Shown: one piece after another, positions 57,321 through 64,000 of the stretch
Position numbering within the stretch: the first letter of the stretch is position 1
Layout: each line of letters opens with the position of its first letter
Source of the DNA: Lolium rigidum
Lineage: Eukaryota > Streptophyta > Magnoliopsida > Poales > Poaceae
Reading direction: 5' to 3'
Assembly (NCBI RefSeq): GCF_022539505.1
Contig: NC_061514.1
Coordinates: forward strand, 38,655,769 to 38,719,768
Length of the DNA stretch: 64,000 bases
Notes under the pieces: generated by a model
Told to the model about the DNA's origin: nothing
What the model saw: the letters and a program-made list of their open reading frames with translations, nothing else
The model's database searches: none
Made by a program: the position numbers and the translations under genes

Positions 57321-58514
57321 ATGGCGTCGTCGTCGTCATACACTGGCCCGGCCCTCGCTACCGCCTTGGGTCCTCCTCCCTCCCAGAAGCTCACACGGGC
57401 AAACTTTTTGTTCTGGAAGACCCTGGTGCACCCTGCCCTTCGTGGTGCGCAAGTGCTCAATCTTCTGGACGGCACCGATACTGCACCGGAAACACATCTG
57501 GAGGTCGAGGACAATGACGGGAAGAAGAAGAAGATCCCAAATCCCGACTATGCGTCGTGGGTTTCACGGGACTCTACGGTGCTTGGCTGGATTCTCAACT
57601 CCCTCTCACCGGAAATCCTTGCCCATACCATCGGCGTCGTTTCGACTGCCGCCATCTGGGCCACAATCACCAAGGTCTGCGGCTCAAGCTCCCGCTCCAA
57701 GATCAACCAGCTGCGGGGCGCCCTTGGCAGCACCAAGAAACTGGAGTTGACCGCCTCTGCGTTCTTCGCCAAGATGAAGGGGTTTGCGTCCGAGCTCGCC
57801 GCAGCCGGGAAGCCAGTTCCAGAAGATGAGATGATCGGCTACATCGTCAACGGTCTTGATGGCTCCTACAACGACGTCGCAGCCTCCGTCAATGGTAACA
57901 ATGACATTACTCTGGATGAAGTTTATGATCAAATTGTTGCACATGATATGCGACAGGATATGCTCTCTGAAGCTGGACAGAACGCGGGGTTTACCTCCTC
58001 CGCCAATGCTGCCCTGCACCGTGGTCAGGAGACTGGGCGCGGACGCACACGCTCGCCAGCTCGTGGTGACCGCGGTGATCACGGTGACCGTGGGCGCAAA
58101 CAACGCGATGATCGTTGTCGTGATGATGGCCCTGTCCGTCGTGATGGTGGACAGAGATGGGAAGAGCGTCGCCCCGTGCGTCGTGATGATGGCCCTGTGC
58201 GGTGTGACAATGGCGGCCCTAAACGTCGCCGTGACAATGGTGGCCAACATCGCCGCGGGCATGGTCGTGCTCCCACCCCGTTCGTGGACGTCACGTGCCA
58301 AATCTGCACGATCCATGGACATCCTGCCTCCGATTGCTGGTGGCGATACAAGGATGATGATACCGATGATGAGGATGACACTGGACGTGGGAAGAAGAGT
58401 GCACATGTTGCATCCTATGGGGTGGACAGCAATTGGTACACTGACACGGGAGCCACTGACCACATTACAAGCCAGCTGAACAAGCTCACCACCTCTGACA
58501 AGTATAAGGGTTAG
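57321..58514 (+). CDS. Copia gag and start of protease; closed by a nonsense codon
   Basis: 397 codons from MASSSSYTGPALATALGPPP. Residues about 20-200 form a copia-type gag (LTRANFLFWKTLVHPALRGA, then the UBN2-like AAIWATITKVCGSSSRSKIN). An Arg/Asp/Gly-rich repeat region (residues 240-320) and a CCHC knuckle CQICTIHGHPASDCWWRY precede the aspartic-protease start WYTDTGATDHIT (active-site DTGA). The frame is closed by TAG at 58512-58514 where related elements continue with Gln (CAG to TAG). The same frame then runs on into the pol ORF. Gag packages the RNA; the protease would process the polyprotein. The nonsense codon stops pol synthesis unless read through. Confidence 0.9.
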   Translation: MASSSSYTGPALATALGPPPSQKLTRANFLFWKTLVHPALRGAQVLNLLDGTDTAPETHLEVEDNDGKKKKIPNPDYASWVSRDSTVLGWILNSLSPEILAHTIGVVSTAAIWATITKVCGSSSRSKINQLRGALGSTKKLELTASAFFAKMKGFASELAAAGKPVPEDEMIGYIVNGLDGSYNDVAASVNGNNDITLDEVYDQIVAHDMRQDMLSEAGQNAGFTSSANAALHRGQETGRGRTRSPARGDRGDHGDRGRKQRDDRCRDDGPVRRDGGQRWEERRPVRRDDGPVRCDNGGPKRRRDNGGQHRRGHGRAPTPFVDVTCQICTIHGHPASDCWWRYKDDDTDDEDDTGRGKKSAHVASYGVDSNWYTDTGATDHITSQLNKLTTSDKYKG

Positions 58515-59960
58515 GACCGTGCCCACACAGCAAATGGAAATGGTATGGCTATATCACATGTTGGTCACTCTATGTTGCATACTCCCCATAGTACATTGCA
58601 TTTAAATGATGTTCTTCTTATTCCAAATGCATCCAAAAATCTCCTGTCCGTTCATAAACTTTGCCTTGATAATAATATCTATATTGAATTTCACCCTTGG
58701 TTCTTTTTGATTAAGGATCGGGAAACGCAAAGGACTTTGTTTAAGGGACCATGCTATGGGGGTCTCTATCCACTAGTGCCTCTCGCCACTGGGTCATCCA
58801 AGCAAGCCTTCATCACAATAAAGCCGTCTTCATCTACATGGCATCGTCGCTTAGGACATCCCTCCTCCTTTGTGGTGCAGCAGATTGTTAGGAAACATCA
58901 ACTCTCATATAGTCCAGAAATAAATCCTTATGTTCGTGACTCTTGTCAACTTGCCAAGAGCCACCAGTTGCCATATCTTGTGTCCACCAGTGTGTCTACA
59001 GTTCTTTTTGAACTTGTATTCTCTGATGTATGGGGTCCAACACCTGCTTATGTTAGCAAACATTCATATTATGTAAGCTTTATCGATGATTTTAGCAAGT
59101 TTTCATGGATTTATTTGTTAAAGAAACGCTCTGACGTCTATCAAGTTTTTCTCAATTTTCAAGCTTATGTTGAGCGCAAATTTGAGAAGAAAATAGTCAC
59201 TATGCAAACAGATTGGGGAGGTGAATATGAGAAACTAAATGGCTTCTTCCAGAAAATAGGCATTACTCATCATGTGTCTTGTCCTCATGCCCATCAACAA
59301 AACGGTTCCGCTGAACGCAAACATCGACACATAGTTGAAGTAGGTCTCTCTCTTCTTGCTCATGCCTCCATGCCCTTGAAACTCTGGGATGAAGCCTTCC
59401 TCACTGCCACATTTCTTATAAATCTTCTCCCTAGAAAAGTCATCCACAATGAGACTCCTGTAGAGCGTCTTCTCAAAGTCAAGCCAAACTATGAATCTCT
59501 TAGAATTTTTGGGTGTGCATGTTGGCCCAATCTTCGTCCCCACAACAAACGCAAGCTTGCTTATAGATCTACACAATGTGTCTTTCTAGGATATAGTCCT
59601 CTTCATAAAGGCGTCAAGTGCTTGGATGTGACTACAGGGCGTGTTTATATCTCCAGAGATGTTGTGTTCGATGAGAATGTTTTTCCCTTTGCGTCTCTCC
59701 ATCCAAACGCTGGTCGACGTCTTGCTCAAGATATTCTTCTTTTACCCACATCAAATAATGCATGTACTCATGGGGATACTCAGTTTGATGATCATATGCC
59801 ATTACCTGTTATTCCTGTTGTCACTAACCCTGCTCAGGTTAATGCACCACATACTACTGTGGAAGATCATGCCTTTGAAGACGATCACAGTGACGAAAAT
59901 CTCAGTGAAAATAGTGAACCAATGAGTGAAAACAGTGCTAATTCTAGTGCTGAGAAGACA
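58515..59960 (+). pseudogene. Copia protease end, GAG-pre-integrase and integrase
   Basis: Same frame as gag, continuing past the TAG. From 58545: VLLIPNASKNLLSVHKLCLD (end of protease), the zinc-binding region WHRRLGHPSSFVVQQIVRKH with only one Cys of the usual CxxC pair (VRDSC, the first Cys is Arg), then the integrase core: DVWGP (Asp), TDWGGEY (Asp), NGSAERKHRHI (Glu), then GCACWPNLRPHNKRKLAYRS and the C-terminal FLGYSPLHKGVKCLD. The frame is lost near 59955-59960 in an acidic linker, where two extra bases appear. The function would be cDNA insertion into chromosomes. Confidence 0.88.
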
Positions 59961-60892
59961 ACGCGGGCAGCGGATCCGAGGCTGATTCGCCTGCTGTTCC
60001 GACTCCTGACGGCGCAGATCCCGGGGAAGATTCCCCTGCTCAGCCTACCAGTGATGCTGCTGCGGAGCAGCAGCTACCGCCACGCGCCTCGGCTCCACTA
60101 CGCGTCTACACGCGTCGCCGGTCTCCATCGCGGGGCCCGCTAGCAACCAATGCCTCGTCTGCGCCCTCCATGCCGCACCGGCAGGCGCCTCGATCCCCGT
60201 CGCCACCTGGTCGAATTGGGTCCATGCCAGAAGATCCCCTGCTGCATGCTGGTGGTAGCACCGATCCCGAGGAGGATCCTCGCCAGCCCTCTGGATCTTC
60301 TGTGGCTCCTGCTGCTGTAGCAGTTCCTGCATCAAGGGTACGCACTAGGCTGCAAAAAGGTATAAAACACCCGAAAATTTACACGGATGGTACTGTTCGT
60401 TATGGCATGCTTGCATCTTCAGAAGAACCTCGTTCTCTTGCTGATGCTCTAGCAAATCCACATTGGAAACAAGCAATGGAGGAGGAATATGAGGCGTTGC
60501 TTAATAATCAGACGTGGCACTTGGTACCTTCTAGCTCCAATAAAAATGTGATTGATTGCAAATGGGTCTATCGTATTAAGAAACGTGCAGATGGTACTAT
60601 TGACAGATATAAAGCTCGTCTTGTTGCAAAGGGATTCAAGCAAAGATATGGTATTGACTATGAAGATACTTTTAGTCCTGTTGTTAAAGCAGCTACTATT
60701 AGGACAGTCTTAGCTATTTCAGTCTCTCGAGGTTGGAATCTGCGGCAGCTAGATGTCAAGAACGCGTTGTTGCATGGTGTTCTGGAAGAGGAGGTTTATA
60801 TGAGACAACCCCCAGGTTTTGAACATCCTGAATCTCCTGGTTTTTTTTGCAAGCTAGATAAAGCTCTCTATGGTCTTAAACAAGCCGGCCCC
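59960..60892 (+). pseudogene. Copia linker and N-terminal half of reverse transcriptase
   Basis: In another frame than integrase. A Pro/Ala/Asp-rich linker ([20 protein letters not shown]) with a basic [12 protein letters not shown] is followed by [60 protein letters not shown] and [20 protein letters not shown], the palm and finger motifs of copia RT. The frame breaks near 60885-60895 in the YGLKQ region. Confidence 0.88.
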
Positions 60893-61967
60893 TCGAGCAT
60901 GGTACTCTCTTCTCAGCTCCAAATTGCATGGTCTTGGCTTTATACCCTCAAAGGCACACACGTCTCGGTTTCTATATCAAAGGTCAGGTATTACAATATT
61001 CATGTTAATCTATGTTGATGATATTATTGTGGCAAGCTCCTCAAATGATGCTATAACTGCCTTAGTTAGTGATCTCAATGATAATTTTGCTATTAAGGAT
61101 CTTGGTGACTTGAATTTCTTTCTGGGTATTGAAGTCAAGAGAAATCGTCATGGATTATTGCTTACACAAGAGAAATATGCAAATGATTTACTTGAAAGAC
61201 TTGGTATGCGCATATGCAAGCCGGCTCCTACACCACTTTCCGCTACAGACTCTCTCTCTCTTTTTGATGGAGAACCGCTTGGTCCTGAAGATAGCACAAA
61301 ATATCGCAGTATTGTTGGAGGACTGCAATATCTTACGCTTACAAGACCTGATATTTCTTTCTCAGTGAACAAAGTTTGTCAGTTCCTACATGCTCCAACC
61401 ACTGTTCATTGGAAAGCTGTTAAGAGGATTCTCATATATGTCAAAGATACTGTCAACATTGGTATTACTTTCCAGCTTTCTTCATCTACACTTTTGAGTG
61501 CTTTCTCTGATGCAGATTGGGCTGGTTGCCTTGATGACAGAAGGTCTACAGGAGGTTTTGCAATCTTTATAGGACCAAATCTGATCTCTTGGAATGCCAA
61601 AAAACAGGCAACAGTGTCACGTTCCAGTACTGAAGCTGAGTATAAGGCATTGGCCAATGCAACTGCTGAAATGATGTGGGTAGAGGCACTTCTTCGAGAA
61701 CTTGGAGTTCGTTTGAGGGAAAGGCCCTGCTTATGGTGTGATAATCTCGGTGCCACATACTTATCAGCTAATCCAGTATTTCATGCACGCACTAAACATA
61801 TTGAAATAGATTTCCACTTTGTTCGAGAACGAGTGGCTGCGAGGAGGTTAAGTATTAGGTTTGTGTCTAGTAAAGATCAGGTTGCAGATGACTTCACCAA
61901 GGCCCTTCCAGTCAAGAATCTTCATGAATTTAGGCGTAATCTAAATCTTCTCCGAAGCTTCGATTAA
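60893..61967 (+). pseudogene. Copia reverse transcriptase C-terminus and RNase H
   Basis: In the same frame as integrase. It holds the catalytic [11 protein letters not shown] box (about 61012), [17 protein letters not shown], the connection [20 protein letters not shown], and RNase H with [37 protein letters not shown] (catalytic D, E, D residues visible) and [13 protein letters not shown], ending ...[11 protein letters not shown] with TAA. All motifs are intact, so the element is recently inactivated. Confidence 0.9.
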
Positions 61968-61974
61968 GGGGGGC

Positions 61975-62185
61975 TGTTAGAATACATGTACATGAACCGT
62001 GTGACTCCAGGTACGGTGTAGTACACCGACCTAGGTCAACATTGTATGATGCCACGGTTGGGGCTCGGTGTAGTACACCGACTTAGGTCAACATTGTATG
62101 ATGCCATGGTTGGGGCTCTTCCAACCTATATAAACATGGAACCCGGGCCCTAACGGGCACACCGGTTAAACCCTAAAACTCAATA
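61975..62185 (+). repeat. 3' LTR of the copia element
   Basis: 211 bp, differs from the 5' LTR at three positions (C/T, A/G, C/T). The polypurine tract AAGGGGGGC (61966-61974) precedes it. CAACC follows. Confidence 0.93.
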
Positions 62186-62190
62186 CAACC

Positions 62191-63540
62191 AACCCCTTCT
62201 CCCTCTTTCCTGAAGTCCTGAGCAAACAAGAAACTAGACCCAAGAAGTGATGGACGGGGGGAACTCTCCATGCGAGACGATCGACGACCTCTCCTCCTAC
62301 ATCTTGAGGAAGAATAGCTCCTCACGCATCACCATGTTTCTAATGCTGCTTCTTCCAAGCTACTTATAGACTGCACATGCATGTCCCTTCAGACTCTCAG
62401 GGGCTCTGTAATTTGACCTGCTTTGAAACTTTTCACATGGGTCCTTAACGTTGAACCTTGTCGATCCTGCAGTGATAGGGAGATCGGATGCACTGAACCT
62501 GGATGCCTTCTTTACCCTTCGGGTTCGGGAATACTACTAGCCCACTCGGTCAGACAGATTTTCTGATAGAAAACGCTAGATTAGATATATGTGCTCAAGC
62601 ATAATTTCTCTACAGGATTGCTAGATGTGTTCTAGCATTATTTGTCGCTATTATTGCTGCCCCCTAATATGAATATAAACTGATGACACTAAGCGCCACC
62701 GACCACCACAGGTGAAATACTTAGTTTATGGATATGATGATCGCACGCTCAGTTCACAAGCCACTGGTATGAATGAACGCCTCCACACTCTGCGCTTCTG
62801 TTTTCGACATGTGTTAACCAGATGTGGCATATACAAACTGATGACACACTTAAAAAATAAAAGAAGCCAGCATGAAAAAAGTGGTAGCACTAGCACTACT
62901 ACATAGTACATTATTAGGTCATCAGGGTTAATTACTCAAAGCAGCTGTGCACACTGTCCATAATCGCTGATTATAGCGTGATCTCTACATCCCTTTGCCT
63001 GCGCTGACAGAAATATGCGTGGACAGAAACACAGCGACGATGACACTGGTCCTCTAGCTGCTGGGATAAGGAATTTGCAGGTTGGGCACGCATGCCTTTA
63101 CTCCATGAGCTTTTTCTACGATTCCGATCGAGCTGCAAATCTAGCTGAGTGTATACTGCTGCTCAAAAAGGCACAGATCGCACGAGATTCCCTTCGCTCT
63201 ACTAGCTAACTATCTTCCATCTAACCTAGGCTGCATCACGGCTTGGTGCATTGCCAGGTTCATCCCAAGACCATATGCATGCATTGCGCACCACAGTCCA
63301 CATGAGCTCGTCCTAGATCGATCTATTTATTTAGCCTTTCGTCTAGACTTATAAATAGCAGCTCGGGCAGGGCATATTAAACAACTGAAGTAGGTCCAGT
63401 AGATAGATGAACAAAGATGGTCTTAGCTTGGCTGATTGTCACCTGGAGTTCTCCTCAAATCACTTCAGTAGCTTGCTAGCTTGTGTCTCATTCATTGGCA
63501 CTGTTCTACAAGTCTGCATTGGGCTAGCGAGCTGCACATG
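62191..63540. other. Intergenic sequence; no gene recognised
   Basis: On the minus strand near 62355-62370 a TATA-like TATAAGTAGC is followed by ATGGTGATGCGTGAGG, and then sequence that would have continued across the copia insertion into 56880. This hints at a transcribed unit but no protein was recognised. The rest (62400-63540) has only short ORFs. Confidence 0.35.
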
Positions 63541-63544
63541 CATA

Positions 63545-64000
63545 GTGAAGTGTTTGGGGGAACTCTGGGTTGCAACCAGCAGTTTTGGTACGTGTTTGTG
63601 AGTAAGCTGACGTGTATTTTGAAAAGTGTGGTAGTGGCTCGAAATGTGATAGCCATGAAAAACAATTGGTTTGGGGTCCCTAGGAGTTCCTTTCAGGCAC
63701 TTCATGAAGCACTTTTATGAGAGTTTTTGTGAAGTGTTTGGGGGAACTCTTGGTGTCACTAAGCATATTTGTAGATGTCACGAACCATAAGTGTCCATGT
63801 CATAACCACGTTCGGTGCTATAGTGGGTTCCCTTCAAGCACTTTACGAAGCGCCGCCTTTTTAGGCTCGTGAAGTGTTTGGGGGAACTCTTTGTGTCACC
63901 AAGGATTATGTAGATACTTGAAATGATCCATCATATAAGTATATTGCCAAATCATGTTTGGTGTTACCCGGGGTTTTCTACAAGCACTTCACAAGGTACT
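63545..64000. repeat. Palindromic tandem repeat array, cut by the window end
   Basis: GTGAAGTGTTTGGGGGAACT starts units at 63545, 63729 and 63869 (spacing 184 and 140). Each unit closes with a complementary CAAGCACTT.AC box (about 63690, 63834, 63980), so units are bounded by inverted repeats. May be subterminal repeats of a CACTA-type element; not verified. Confidence 0.7.

Larger units (their letters stand above)
56885..62185 (+). mobile_element. Ty1/copia LTR retrotransposon, nearly intact (Ale/Retrofit-like)
   Basis: 5301 bp with 211-bp LTRs, target duplication CAACC (56880-56884, 62186-62190), primer site TGGTATCAGAGC directly after the 5' LTR (57096) and polypurine tract AAGGGGGGC before the 3' LTR. 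Domain order gag, protease, integrase, RT, RNase H is copia. Short LTRs and total size suggest the Ale/Retrofit lineage. The LTRs differ at three positions, all transitions (about 1.4 percent), which suggests roughly half a million years at the usual grass rate. One nonsense codon and two frameshifts interrupt the polyprotein. Confidence 0.93.

Noticed and set aside
57684..58526. Minus-strand ORF of 280 codons
   Set aside because: Shadow opposite the copia gag.
63545..64000. CRISPR-like array
   Set aside because: Eukaryotic repeat with units of 140-184 bp and inverted ends; no short repeat-spacer structure.

Overview
The window is nuclear DNA of a grass, most likely a Triticeae or other Pooideae species. 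The evidence is a dense nest of LTR retrotransposons whose LTRs begin TGATACGTC and prime with TGGCGCCGTTGCCGGGGA (the Sabrina/WHAM type by my recollection, not verified), Tekay-like and Tat-like gypsy derivatives, Stowaway and Tourist MITEs, PIF/Harbinger-type DNA elements, LINE 3' ends, and one ordinary intron-containing plant gene. No tRNA or rRNA genes and no prokaryotic features were seen.

Layout. Positions 1-29218 are nested retrotransposons. The 3' internal part of a gypsy-type element (here X) spans 1-9677. A complete gag-only Tat-like element on the minus strand (W, 696-7408, target duplication GTGCC) interrupts it. X ends in an LTR (9678-11278) that is followed by a primer-binding site. 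An inverted, truncated X LTR (11363-29218) holds a full-length non-autonomous element Y (11430-28654, target duplication GTGGA). Inside Y sits a LARD-like element with 3.7-kb LTRs (12874-21840, target duplication TCACA). Positions 29219-33217 are the 3' part of another element (Z) with a broken ORF and an LTR. Positions 33218-36450 are older, tandemly repeated LTR-like debris.

The low-repeat part is 36.5-44.3 kb. It carries one apparently intact host gene on the minus strand: eight exons and 336 codons encoding a glucose-6-phosphate 1-epimerase-like (aldose 1-epimerase family) protein. Its first intron of about 3.5 kb holds MITEs and a diverged internal duplication. A 1.6-kb Harbinger-type element lies about 280 bp upstream of its start codon.

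Positions 46-56.8 kb are a mosaic of LINE 3' ends, MITEs, a broken GC-rich ORF, and a roughly 0.9-kb duplication whose two copies carry reciprocal insertions: a Tourist-like MITE in one and a hAT-like element with an NPH3-like fragment in the other. Positions 56885-62185 are a nearly intact Ty1/copia element with 211-bp LTRs. The window ends in a palindromic tandem repeat.

There is no operon-like cooperation. The non-autonomous elements (W, Y, LARD, probably X and Z) would depend on enzymes encoded elsewhere. Comparison of duplicated copies shows recurrent CAG/CGAG and CTG/CTCG differences, which look like systematic sequencing or basecalling errors in CHG-methylated repeats; many repeat frameshifts may therefore be artefactual.
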